From Shewanella saliphila (lineage in GTDB: Bacteria; Pseudomonadota; Gammaproteobacteria; Enterobacterales; Shewanellaceae): a DNA stretch of 64,000 nucleotides. The notes beneath the pieces are model-generated. The model had not been told where the DNA came from. It did not search any database and saw only the letters and a program-made list of their open reading frames with translations. Positions within the stretch are counted from its first letter, which is position 1. Each line of letters begins with the position of its first letter. Made by a program: the position numbers and the translations under genes. Where the stretch lies: positions 1-64,000 of the forward strand of contig NZ_BMQV01000015.1 of NCBI RefSeq assembly GCF_014648295.1, read 5' to 3'. Positions 53,658 through 62,596 of this stretch are shown here, piece by piece.

Positions 53658-55796
53658 TTAGAATGTGTATTTTACACTTGCTTTGAAAGCGCGTGGTGCA
53701 CCTGGCATTGTCCACGCTTCAAAGTAAGAGTTAGCGTAATACTCTTCATCAAGTAAATTATTAACGCTGAGGTTAAGGTCGAGGTTTTCAGTGAGTGTGA
53801 CATTGGCAAATAGATTAACCAGTGTGTAGTTAGGTAATTCGTAATCTTGCTCAAGGAAGTCACCTAATTGGGTCCCCACATATTGAATCACAAATCCACC
53901 ACTGCCTTCATATCCACCAAACTCAGCAAATTGACGCACCATCAAGCTACCGCTGTGCTCTGGGACATTGCCTAAACGGTCGCCCTCTTCAATAACATAC
54001 CAATCCCATAATGTGATTTCTTTAGCGTTTTGTGCATCGATATAAGCATACGATAGCGTCACTAAAGTATCAGGCGTAAGCGCGTATGAAAGGTCAAGCT
54101 CAATACCTTTACTCTCTGCTTTACCAATGGCTTCTGTTGTACCGTCACCATTTGGGCTGCTGGCCAAAATGTTAGACTTTTCAGTGGTAAATAGGGCTGT
54201 TGTTCCACTAAAGCCCTGCTCTGGCATGTCCCACTTTAAGCCAATTTCGTAAGACTTGCTTTCTTCAGGCTCATGACCATTGCCATCGGCGTCGGTACCA
54301 GAGTTAGGACGCGCGCCTTCTGAGTAGCTTGCATATACTCGGGCGTCATCAGATAACTCGTAAACTAAGCCTAGGCGCGGGTTAAAGTAAGATTTTGATG
54401 TACTGGTTTTACGGTCATTATCTAATCGATAAGTCATGTCTTGTTCAAAGCGATCATAACGCATACCGAACATCGCTTTCCAATTATCAGACAGGTCTAT
54501 TTGGTCTTGAAAGTAAACACCCTGGCCGCTTTGCTCTTCAACATCAGATGTGTTGTCGATCATATCAGGCAGTTCATCGCGATAAACTGGATTATCAAAG
54601 TCGATGGCATAGTAGTCAGCGCTACTTTCAGGTGTACCGGCTTCGGCGGTATTGTGTCGATAGCGTAAAATAAGGCGATCTAGCTCATACTCATAAGCGT
54701 CACCACCAATCAGTAGGTTGTGTTGAACACCTAAAAAGTCAGCAGAACCACTGAACTCAAAACGACCAGAGATATCGTCCGCATCAAAATTGCGGTAACG
54801 GCGTTGACGAACAACATAGTTAGCGTCTGCATCATACCAACGTGCTTCAGTCGCATTACCTTCAAAAGATGATGTGCGGTAGCTTAGCCCTGCGCTGAAA
54901 GCCCAGTCGCCAGAAAGGTTGTGTTGCAGCTGAAGCTGATGGCCAAGCGCTTCAATTTCTACCGGATCATCTGCTGGCTCACCATAAAAGTTTGAATCTG
55001 AAAAGTCTTTACCATCAACAACCACAACGCCTCTGTCCATTGGCGCTTCTTGATCCAAATACTCAAGCTCATAGCTAATCGTTGTGTCATCATTAAGTTG
55101 GTACAAAAATGACGGTGTAAGTACGGTCTTGGTACTTTCTACCGTATCACGGTAGCTTTCCGCCTCTTCATAAGCACCATTGATTCTAAATGCGAGCTTC
55201 TCAGTTAATCCCGTCGTGAAGTCACCTTCGGTACGATAAGTATCAAAGCTTCCTGCGGTAAATTTAATATATCCACTTTGGTCAAACTGAGGTTTTTTGG
55301 TAATGATATTAACGGTTCCGCCAGGCTCACCACGGCCATACAGAGCAGAGCCTGGGCCTTTAAGCACCTCCATCACTTCAACGTTAGACATATCACGGTT
55401 TCCGCTAAAGCCTCGTCCTGCGCTAAAGCCGTTAATAAGATAAGCTGAAGGCAAGTTTTCGTCTCCGGCAAAACCACGGATCGCAAACATATCCCATAAG
55501 CCACCAAAATCGTTCTGTCTGGTGACACCACTCACCAGTTCTAACGAGTTTTGTAAATTGGTTATGCCTGTAAACTCTAAGGTATCGAATGTGATTGATG
55601 ATATCGCTTGTGGCAGATCTTTTTCTTGCACATTACCGCGATAAGCTTGTCGCATCCCAGTCACTTCAATAACTTCAACGTCATCTTTAACTGCGCTTTC
55701 CGCTTCAGCAGCCTGAGTTACAGCAGGTAAAAATAAGGCTGCAAAGATACACAGGCTTAGCGGTTTTATTGGTTGTGTTAAAGGATTATTTCTCAT
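53658..55796 (-). CDS. TonB-dependent receptor, siderophore type
   Basis: The 712-aa outer-membrane protein has a signal peptide (cleavage near TQA-AEA, about residue 29) and a TonB-box-like EVIEVTG near 41-47. A plug domain includes AIRGF and the conserved VEVMEVLKGPGSALYGRGEPGGTVNIITKKP segment (about 140-170). A 22-strand barrel ends in the C-terminal Phe. It belongs to the siderophore-receptor subgroup, though the ligand cannot be read from sequence. It starts 2 bp after the upstream permease gene, so its translation is probably coupled to the ABC transporter. No Fur box was recognised upstream. Confidence 0.9.
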   Translation of the reverse strand: MRNNPLTQPIKPLSLCIFAALFLPAVTQAAEAESAVKDDVEVIEVTGMRQAYRGNVQEKDLPQAISSITFDTLEFTGITNLQNSLELVSGVTRQNDFGGLWDMFAIRGFAGDENLPSAYLINGFSAGRGFSGNRDMSNVEVMEVLKGPGSALYGRGEPGGTVNIITKKPQFDQSGYIKFTAGSFDTYRTEGDFTTGLTEKLAFRINGAYEEAESYRDTVESTKTVLTPSFLYQLNDDTTISYELEYLDQEAPMDRGVVVVDGKDFSDSNFYGEPADDPVEIEALGHQLQLQHNLSGDWAFSAGLSYRTSSFEGNATEARWYDADANYVVRQRRYRNFDADDISGRFEFSGSADFLGVQHNLLIGGDAYEYELDRLILRYRHNTAEAGTPESSADYYAIDFDNPVYRDELPDMIDNTSDVEEQSGQGVYFQDQIDLSDNWKAMFGMRYDRFEQDMTYRLDNDRKTSTSKSYFNPRLGLVYELSDDARVYASYSEGARPNSGTDADGNGHEPEESKSYEIGLKWDMPEQGFSGTTALFTTEKSNILASSPNGDGTTEAIGKAESKGIELDLSYALTPDTLVTLSYAYIDAQNAKEITLWDWYVIEEGDRLGNVPEHSGSLMVRQFAEFGGYEGSGGFVIQYVGTQLGDFLEQDYELPNYTLVNLFANVTLTENLDLNLSVNNLLDEEYYANSYFEAWTMPGAPRAFKASVKYTF

Positions 55797-55798
55797 GG

Positions 55799-57097
55799 TT
55801 AACTATTGCCCTTAGCATTTTTTGATGTATTTATTGGTTGTGCAAATTGAGGTAAATCTGACATTTTTTCTACGTTATATCCGGTTTCATTAAACAGCAG
55901 CGGGTAATAAAATTGACGTAACGCTTGGTGATAATCTCTTATTTGTTGCTCGTATCTCATGGCCGCCTGCGTGTCGGTCTCAGCAATGGAAGACATCAAT
56001 CGCTGCGCTAACATAGGAGGCGAAATAAAGGCCAAACGGCTCGCCCAAGCGTCTTTTTCTAGGGTGGCATCACGGTAAGCTTGTGATAATGCCTCCGCTT
56101 TTTGATCGCCAACTTGTTGAAAAGCGTAATACCACTTCCATTCAAATTGCGAATCCATTTGGGTGCTATCTTGCCATTGTGGGTGAGTAGCCAAGAATGC
56201 TTCCCAGGTTGCAGCAAAAGGTAAATCCCACGCACCGTTAACAAACTCTCGCTGCGTAAGTACAATTTCACCGCCGTTAGGGCTTTGGACCATTTCTTCA
56301 ATAGCAATATCACTAGTAACGGGGATCAACACGCTTACACTCAACCAAATAGCCAATAGCACAGAAGCTGTTTGTGCCGAACTTTGCTTAGATGCCGTTT
56401 TGCTAGCGGTAAATGCGAGTGTGAGTAACATCCAAAATAATAGATGCGCAATCACCACAAGTATCATCAAACCGACAGAGGTTAACGATGCTTTAAAAAG
56501 CCAAGCGCCAACCGCAAATGGGATCAATATTGCTAATGCCAACGCCGAGCACAAAACAACGGCTCTTGATAACCACAGACGTTGTTGTTTTCGGGCAGTG
56601 GTTATCAGTAAATCGTAGCGACCAGCTTCGCGTTCAGCAGAGCGAATATCATGCAGCAACAAAATAACAAACAGGGGCAGCAATACGCTGACTAAAAACG
56701 CAAAATCAAATTTGCCTAAAAATGATAACTCTGGATTATCAGCATCTGTCTCGTATATTTGCCCTTCTAATGCCAGCATGCGAATCCGGTGCTTCCAGGG
56801 GTAAATATCGCGCTGCCCCATTGCGGCAAATGCAATATCAGAAGGCGGCGAATACGTTAAATGAAAGCTGTAATAAGCAGCACTGCCATAATCGGCTTGT
56901 TTTTCGAGTACATGGTTTCGATCTATTGCATCCTTTTCAAGTAGCCGTTCAATCGTGGTTATTTGTGACTGGGTTTCACTGATACCAGACCACACTGAAA
57001 ACCCAGCAAGAAAAAACACAATGCTAAGAAACATCAACACATAGCGTTGTTTTGCAAGAAAATTTGCTTCTCTGCTCAGGTTAGAAATAATATTCAT
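55799..57097 (-). CDS. ABC-2-type permease, DUF3526 family (second)
   Basis: The 432-aa membrane protein has an N-terminal helix (about 18-38) and a large periplasmic loop. Four or five helices follow between about 128 and 260, and a long soluble C-terminal part ends in a hydrophilic tail. Features such as 'LLHDIRSAEREAGRYDLLITTARKQQRLWLSRAVVL' are typical of ABC-2 permeases in which the coupling region follows the second helix. It pairs with the next permease. One base overlaps the stop of the first permease. Confidence 0.8.
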   Translation of the reverse strand: MNIISNLSREANFLAKQRYVLMFLSIVFFLAGFSVWSGISETQSQITTIERLLEKDAIDRNHVLEKQADYGSAAYYSFHLTYSPPSDIAFAAMGQRDIYPWKHRIRMLALEGQIYETDADNPELSFLGKFDFAFLVSVLLPLFVILLLHDIRSAEREAGRYDLLITTARKQQRLWLSRAVVLCSALALAILIPFAVGAWLFKASLTSVGLMILVVIAHLLFWMLLTLAFTASKTASKQSSAQTASVLLAIWLSVSVLIPVTSDIAIEEMVQSPNGGEIVLTQREFVNGAWDLPFAATWEAFLATHPQWQDSTQMDSQFEWKWYYAFQQVGDQKAEALSQAYRDATLEKDAWASRLAFISPPMLAQRLMSSIAETDTQAAMRYEQQIRDYHQALRQFYYPLLFNETGYNVEKMSDLPQFAQPINTSKNAKGNS

Positions 57098-58530
57098 TAG
57101 CGTATTCTCCTAACAGCAAGTCGCAAGCAAAGCCCAATGGCACCAAGCCAAAAAAGTAATTGAATACTGTAAGGCAGACTGCGGGTTAATCTGGTCTCGG
57201 CAGTGTCAGGGGTAAAAGAAAATGAAGACAAGACTTGCCAATTAGACGCATCAACACGCGCAGAAATTGTACTGTCTGCATCTTTATTACGATTCATATC
57301 AGCTTGGTAACTTAGGGTGTCTTGATGGACTTTATTGAGCGACTGAACAAAGTCGAAGCGCAATTTTTCTGCTTCACGTAAAAAGCGATGATGAGTCTCT
57401 AAGCTGGTGCCAGAAATCATCATTGAAAACGAGCGAATTGCCGTTGTTGGGGTTAACCAGCCAAATTGTCTGGCGATATTGGCTTGGGCAAGTTCTTCAT
57501 GCATGCGCTTTTCAGCAAACTTATTTAATAACTCGGTCAGTTGTTTCTCTGAAAACTGCGCGACAGCACCACGAAAGTTAATCGGTAAATCTTCGACTTT
57601 GCTGACGTCATACTTTGCGAATAAGTTTTGCTTAAGCTGTTCAAATGCTGGGTCGGAGGTATCGTGTCCATCACCAAGTTTTCTTAGCTCTTCTAATACG
57701 GCAAAATCGGCTTCCAATTTACCTTGCGAAGGTGCAATAGCGGCCGCACTTGAGCTACCAATACGCGGAAGTAAAATACACAGCACAATCCACAAACAGG
57801 CTAACGTAACAAAACTTGCACTGCTTTTTTGGCTCAACGCCGATACCGTTAATACAATGCCACACCATACAAAAATATAAGCAACATAACCCGCCACAAA
57901 ACTGCTGGTTATCACTATCGATTCACCGTTAATGGTCGCCCAAATAGCCGCAATGACTAACGGCAACAACATTAACAACGCACTGCTCACTAACGCCAAA
58001 TATTTACCCATCATTAGGTGCCATAAATTGACGCCTTGAGTGATCATAATATTCAGAGTACCGGCTTCTTTTTCTCTTGTGACACTGGCATAGCCAATCA
58101 TGATGATAAATAAGGGCACAAGCACCTGCAGTAAAAAGCTGGGCGTTAAACTACTAAAGCGTGTCATACCCGATGCCTGACGTTGGTCAGAAAACATCGC
58201 ACTGTTTTGGCGGTGACCTTCAAGAAAAATCGAGGTACCAGTAAATGAATCGACGCCGGGCTCAATAATGCTCAGTGGCGAAGGAGAACGAAATACATAA
58301 TGGCCGTAATGCACCATGCGGTGAGGATGTCGGTCAGGTTGCTCTAAAAATTTCGCTTCAGAAGATTGTTGCATGTGCTCACGCTCATGCTTGGTATTTT
58401 GTATTTCTACTGTATTAACAATTGCAGACACAATGGTTAATAGTGTGCCAATGACAATAATGGTGGCTGCGAGTTTAGTTCTGTGCCAAAAACGCCACTC
58501 ATCCCATGTGATTTTAGTAATGGCGATCAT
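57097..58530 (-). CDS. ABC-2-type permease, DUF3526 family (first)
   Basis: The 477-aa permease has an N-terminal helix (about 18-40), a periplasmic insertion, and a helix cluster at about 130-270. The ABC-2 coupling motif SVTREKEAGTLNIMITQGVNLWHLMMGKYLAL is present, and a C-terminal helix lies near 450-470. Together with the second permease it would form the membrane channel for the ATPase encoded upstream. DUF3526 permeases resemble NosY-type and export-type systems, not the FecCD importers normally used with siderophore receptors. Overlaps the ATPase gene by 4 bp. Confidence 0.82.
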   Translation of the reverse strand: MIAITKITWDEWRFWHRTKLAATIIVIGTLLTIVSAIVNTVEIQNTKHEREHMQQSSEAKFLEQPDRHPHRMVHYGHYVFRSPSPLSIIEPGVDSFTGTSIFLEGHRQNSAMFSDQRQASGMTRFSSLTPSFLLQVLVPLFIIMIGYASVTREKEAGTLNIMITQGVNLWHLMMGKYLALVSSALLMLLPLVIAAIWATINGESIVITSSFVAGYVAYIFVWCGIVLTVSALSQKSSASFVTLACLWIVLCILLPRIGSSSAAAIAPSQGKLEADFAVLEELRKLGDGHDTSDPAFEQLKQNLFAKYDVSKVEDLPINFRGAVAQFSEKQLTELLNKFAEKRMHEELAQANIARQFGWLTPTTAIRSFSMMISGTSLETHHRFLREAEKLRFDFVQSLNKVHQDTLSYQADMNRNKDADSTISARVDASNWQVLSSFSFTPDTAETRLTRSLPYSIQLLFWLGAIGLCLRLAVRRIR

Positions 58531-59249
58531 CGTTTATTTCTCTTAGAAAATGCTGAATGAACTTCCTCGGTATCGATATGAGAATTGTCACCACGTTCAA
58601 ACATGCCAACGATTTTGCCGTTATCTAATAAACCGATGCGGTGGGCAATTTGGCATGCACCGTAAACATCGTGGGTCACCATAAAAACGGTAGAGCCTTC
58701 AGATGCCAAGGTGGCAATGAGCCGATTAAATTCGTCGATAGCGTTAGGATCTAAGCCAGAAGTTGGCTCGTCGAGAAATAACACCGGGGCTTCGCGCAGC
58801 AATGCCAATGCAATCGCTGTTTTTTGGCGCATTCCCTTAGAGTAGTTCGACATAGCTCTATGCCAAGCAGGCTCTTGTAATGCAACACGTTTAAGCGCCT
58901 GCTCTATTTGAGCTTCGGTCTTGGTGATATCAGCTAAAGATAGAAAGTATTTTATGTTTTCTACCCCAGTTAAATGCCCATATAACATCACAGACTCTGG
59001 CAAATAAGCGACTTTACTGCGGATTTTATCGATGTCTTTTGTAACAGACATGCCCATTACTGTCGCGGTACCACTTGTAGGAGTCACTGTGCCTAAAAAA
59101 GTTTTTAGTGCCGTTGATTTTCCTGCACCATTACCACCAAGAAGTGCAAAAACTTCGCCTTTTCCTACCGTAAAATTAACGTCATCAAGTACCGTTTGCT
59201 GAGAAAAGCCAACGCACAGTGACGAGGCTACAACCATTTCTTTTTGCAT
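58527..59249 (-). CDS. ABC transporter ATP-binding protein
   Basis: The 240-aa ATPase has Walker A GGNGAGKST near residues 38-46 and signature YSKGMRQKT near 133-141. Walker B is VLFLDEPTSGLD near 155-166, and the switch histidine lies in VTHD. It belongs to the CcmA/NatA-like branch that works with ABC-2 permeases. First gene of a four-gene coupled unit ending in a TonB-dependent receptor. Confidence 0.93.
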   Translation of the reverse strand: MQKEMVVASSLCVGFSQQTVLDDVNFTVGKGEVFALLGGNGAGKSTALKTFLGTVTPTSGTATVMGMSVTKDIDKIRSKVAYLPESVMLYGHLTGVENIKYFLSLADITKTEAQIEQALKRVALQEPAWHRAMSNYSKGMRQKTAIALALLREAPVLFLDEPTSGLDPNAIDEFNRLIATLASEGSTVFMVTHDVYGACQIAHRIGLLDNGKIVGMFERGDNSHIDTEEVHSAFSKRNKR

Positions 59250-59297
59250 TTATTATCTCTAAATCAATTATTTAATAGATGGTTATGAGGGTGTCGA

Positions 59298-59318
59298 TTT
59301 TGTTGAATATCAACAAAA
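59298..59318. promoter_or_regulatory. Palindromic operator candidate of the ABC-TonB operon
   Basis: Perfect arms TTTTGTTGA (59298-59306) and TCAACAAAA (59310-59318) separated by 3 bp; a one-base bulge extends the match further. The palindrome lies between the predicted promoter and the first gene, so a bound dimer would block transcription. Confidence 0.6.
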
Positions 59319-59325
59319 CGACGCA

Positions 59326-59354
59326 ATGATACGTTATAACATTTCAAAGGTAAA
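59326..59354 (-). promoter_or_regulatory. Predicted promoter of the ABC-TonB operon
   Basis: Minus-strand TTTACC (59349-59354) and TATCAT (59326-59331) with a 17-bp spacer. The transcription start would fall a few bases before the palindrome. Confidence 0.55.
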
Positions 59355-59747
59355 TGTGAGTTTAATGTTATTGTGTTTACAAAGGAGTGTGATCAAGGTT
59401 TTAATCTGAGCGGATATAAACGCTATTTATTGTGGTTAAATGAACCATCAGCATGGCTTAGCGCAATACAGTTAAAAGCTCATTTTTATTAAAGGTTGAG
59501 GATTAAAGCTGAAGGATTGAGGATTGAACAATTTAACACCCTGCTACAGCAGCAAGTGCAAATGAAGCAACATGGTAAGCTACATGTTAATAAAAAATGA
59601 CGACACTATGCAGCCCAAACTAAACTTTACACGCTACAACCGTTAAATCTGCTTTTACCTGTTACAGCGTGTAACGAAAATGAGTGATGTGCCTTAAGCA
59701 AACACCACTCATTTGTATCGTCTTAAAATGGAATTCTGCAATAGCGC
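59355..59747. other. Intergenic region between emrA and the ABC operon
   Basis: About 390 bp without a credible gene. It contains TTGAGGATT twice within 30 bp (around 59495-59525). A spaced inverted repeat pairs TTACACGCT (59627-59635) with AGCGTGTAA (59666-59674). A local palindrome, GTTACA-GCG-TGTAAC, lies at 59661-59675. A stem AAATGAGTG/CACTCATTT lies at about 59678-59714 and may serve as a weak terminator of emrA. Confidence 0.45.
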
Positions 59748-60785
59748 TTAACTGTTATTCACATCAATAGTGGGGACCACTGACATGCCAACGCGAAGTT
59801 GCGCGGCATCGGCCTGATCAGCGTCGATGATGATTTTTACCGGTAAACGCTGAACAATTTTGGTGAAGTTACCTGTCGCATTATGAGGCGCAACGGCGGA
59901 GTAACTCACACCACTCGCTGGGGCTAAGCTGTCTACATGGCCTGTTAATATTTTGCCCGGTAGTGCATCGACTTCAATATCAACTGCCTGACCAGCTTTT
60001 ACATTGGCAAGTTGGGTTTCTCTAAAGTTGGCATGCACATAAATCTCATCAAGCGGTACCACTGCCAATAGCGACACCCCTGGATTAACATAGCTGCCAA
60101 CACGTAGTGACTTTTTACCTACAATGCCGTCAATCGGTGCGGTAATTTGCGTATAAGACAACTGCAAATTAGCCACATCTAGCATCGAATTAGCTTGCAG
60201 TAATGCAGCCTTCGCTTTATCAATATCGGCGTATTGAATATCTTTATCCTGTTTAGCCGCCAACAAACCCGCTTGGTTTTTACGAAGATTAGCTTGCTGA
60301 ATACTCACTTGCGCTTCCGCTTCTTGCAGCGCCTGCACGGTACCTGAGCCATCTGCCGCCAGGTTGCGATAACGCTCAAGGTTAAACTGCGCCAATTTAA
60401 GTGTTGAGATATTGGCATCTAACGTTGCCTGCACCTGCTCAATCACAGCGTCTTGATTAGTCAGCTTGGCTTGCAAACTTTTAATGCTCGCTTGGGCGCT
60501 AACCACTTGCGCCTTGGCAGTGTTAACTGCGGCCACAAAGTCACGGTCGTCGATAGTGGCAATCACATCGCCTTGCTTAACCACGTCATTATCATCCACT
60601 AAAACCTGGCTTATTTTGCCGGCAATTTGTGGGGATACAATCGTAAAATCAGCCTGAATATACGCATCATCTGTCGACTGTGTCGCACTTGCTGATTCTG
60701 GTTGATTTAGATAAAACACACCGCCAATCGCCACAACGAATAAACTTGCAACTACGGTAACTTTGATAGATTTAGATATTGCCAT
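59748..60785 (-). CDS. HlyD/EmrA-family membrane fusion protein
   Basis: The 345-aa periplasmic adaptor has an N-terminal membrane anchor (about residues 10-27). A split lipoyl domain (VSPQIAGKISQVLVDDNDVVKQGDVIATID near 50-79) flanks a coiled-coil hairpin (about 90-205), and a beta-barrel domain follows. It would link the MFS pump to the outer-membrane factor encoded upstream in the same direction. The ATG at 60785 is preferred over a TTG two codons earlier. A repeat element lies between it and the pump gene. Confidence 0.9.
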   Translation of the reverse strand: MAISKSIKVTVVASLFVVAIGGVFYLNQPESASATQSTDDAYIQADFTIVSPQIAGKISQVLVDDNDVVKQGDVIATIDDRDFVAAVNTAKAQVVSAQASIKSLQAKLTNQDAVIEQVQATLDANISTLKLAQFNLERYRNLAADGSGTVQALQEAEAQVSIQQANLRKNQAGLLAAKQDKDIQYADIDKAKAALLQANSMLDVANLQLSYTQITAPIDGIVGKKSLRVGSYVNPGVSLLAVVPLDEIYVHANFRETQLANVKAGQAVDIEVDALPGKILTGHVDSLAPASGVSYSAVAPHNATGNFTKIVQRLPVKIIIDADQADAAQLRVGMSVVPTIDVNNS

Positions 60786-60827
60786 TTTCAATTACTCACT
60801 TTCAAAATATAAACTTAAAATTTGTTT

Positions 60828-60987
60828 AACCTGAGCTCGGGATAAGGGATGAACTTATGCTATTTAAATCAACACGTTACTCCTTCTCACTTTCAAGCTT
60901 GTCATTTGTTCTGCTAACAAGGCGAATTGACGCAGTTAGCAGGGCAAAGGACTGTTTGAAAGGCGTTTATTATCCCGAGCTCGGGTT
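60828..60987. repeat. Intergenic repeat with terminal inverted repeats, copy B
   Basis: A 160-bp copy of the family at 35672-35867. The ends AACCTGAGCTCGGGATAA and TTATCCCGAGCTCGGGTT are inverted repeats. It lacks 36 internal nucleotides present in copy A, apparently removed between two short ACGC repeats. The hairpin arms CTGCTAAC (60911-60918) and GTTAGCAG (60935-60942) are kept. A degenerate second copy of the internal part follows at about 60993-61035. It lies between the pump and adaptor genes. Confidence 0.8.
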
Positions 60988-61054
60988 ATTTAGCTAACAA
61001 GCCGAATAACGCTGCTAGCAGGGCAAAGAGCTGTGTAAGCGCCGTTGGTTACCT

Positions 61055-62596
61055 TTAATTCTGCTTGCTTAAATCTGGTGCCGGCACGTAGGTCATCATC
61101 AATGCCAGCGGGATCAAAATAAGTGCGAGTACCCCCAACACTAAATAGGCATCAATTACCGACAGCACCATAGATTGCTGGGCAACGGTTGTCCCTAGGG
61201 TTGATGCGTCTAGCGCTTGTGGAATGGCCCCATCAACAAGGCCAGCATGGTCAAGTAACATGTCGCTATGAAAACGACTGCGCACGGTTAGCAATTGGCC
61301 CACTATTGCGCCACCAATAAGCGACCCAAACACTCTAAAAGTGTTAATTGCCCCCGAAAAATAAGGGCCTTCACTTGGGTCTAACACACTGGTCATTAAA
61401 AATAGAATCGACACCACCGCCATAGGTTGTCCAATGGCTTGCAGTAACTGAGCCACTAAAAATTGGTCGCGATTCCACTGCGGGGTAAGTTGTGCTCCCG
61501 AAAAACAGGCCAAAGCAATAATGCCTAACCCAATGGCCAGCATCACCCGAGAATCGACCCACTTTTGGTACAACAACAATGCCACCACAGACCCTAACAC
61601 CAGCTGCGGCAAGGCAATTAGCAGCCCAATTGGCGCAATTTGCATCACCCGATAATCTTGTAACCCCGCAAGGTAGTTTGACGGCAACATCGACCCAGAC
61701 ATCAACACCACAAGTAAAAACGTTAATAAAATCGTGCCGATTAGCAGATTTTTACGTGCCATTAATTGAGGTCTAATAAAAGGCGCATCATGGTGCCATT
61801 CGGTCAAGGCGTAACAGCCAAACAAAATCACACCGCCAATTAACGACACGGCAATCAACGGTGAGTTAAACCAATCAAGGCGCACACCTTGATCTAGTGC
61901 GATAGTAAGTAATAACAGCGATATCACGCCGCAAAACATCCCAAGCCAGTTACCTTGTGCAAAGCGGGCGTATTTAACCCCTTCTTTAGGTAAGCCCCAG
62001 CCAACAAATAGTCCGGCTAAACCACACAAAGGGATCACTTGCCAATATATCCAGCGCCAGTCCGACAAACCGTCGGTCCATAAGCCGGTTAACCACACGG
62101 CTAAATTAGGCGCAAATGTGGCGGTCATCGCATACAACGCCAAACCATGTAAGCGAATATTAGGGGGTAAAAACTTCAGCGCTGCCATCATCAAAATAGG
62201 AATTAACGCGCCGCTACTTATGCCCTGAACAAAGCGAAGTCCTATCAACACATCTAGGTTTTGAATAAAAGGCAAAATAGCCGCAATAAGTGCGCACACA
62301 AAGACCATCGACAGATGAAAACGTCTCACCGACAAAGTGATAGCAAACCAAGAGGCAAATGGCATCGCAATGAGCTCGCCCATTGCGTATGCAGTCTGCA
62401 ACCAAGACGCATCGTCAATGCTAAGCCCCATCACGCCGCGCACATCCGCTAAACCCAGCGATCCCACACGGTTATTAAGGCCAGACATCATTGCCGCAAT
62501 AAAAATACCTAACAGCCCAGCTAATACCTGATTAGGTATGCCAAGGGTGCGTTTGGGCACAACTGCAGCAGGTTCAGAAAGTACCGCTGTACTCAT
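61055..62596 (-). CDS. EmrB/QacA-type MFS drug efflux pump (DHA2)
   Basis: The 513-aa protein has about fourteen membrane helices. The DHA2 layout is visible: helix 1 'NQVLAGLLGIFIAAMMSGLNNRVG', the motif 'DDASWLQTAYAMGELIAMPFASWF', and a late helix near 480-500. It would exchange drugs for protons across the inner membrane, working with the adaptor and outer-membrane factor. The start overlaps the outer-membrane factor stop by 4 bp. The substrate is unknown. Confidence 0.9.
   Translation of the reverse strand: MSTAVLSEPAAVVPKRTLGIPNQVLAGLLGIFIAAMMSGLNNRVGSLGLADVRGVMGLSIDDASWLQTAYAMGELIAMPFASWFAITLSVRRFHLSMVFVCALIAAILPFIQNLDVLIGLRFVQGISSGALIPILMMAALKFLPPNIRLHGLALYAMTATFAPNLAVWLTGLWTDGLSDWRWIYWQVIPLCGLAGLFVGWGLPKEGVKYARFAQGNWLGMFCGVISLLLLTIALDQGVRLDWFNSPLIAVSLIGGVILFGCYALTEWHHDAPFIRPQLMARKNLLIGTILLTFLLVVLMSGSMLPSNYLAGLQDYRVMQIAPIGLLIALPQLVLGSVVALLLYQKWVDSRVMLAIGLGIIALACFSGAQLTPQWNRDQFLVAQLLQAIGQPMAVVSILFLMTSVLDPSEGPYFSGAINTFRVFGSLIGGAIVGQLLTVRSRFHSDMLLDHAGLVDGAIPQALDASTLGTTVAQQSMVLSVIDAYLVLGVLALILIPLALMMTYVPAPDLSKQN

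Noticed and set aside
59298..59318. Fur box upstream of the ABC-TonB operon.
   Set aside because: The palindrome TTTTGTTGA/TCAACAAAA does not resemble the GATAATGAT-type Fur consensus, so iron control was not asserted.
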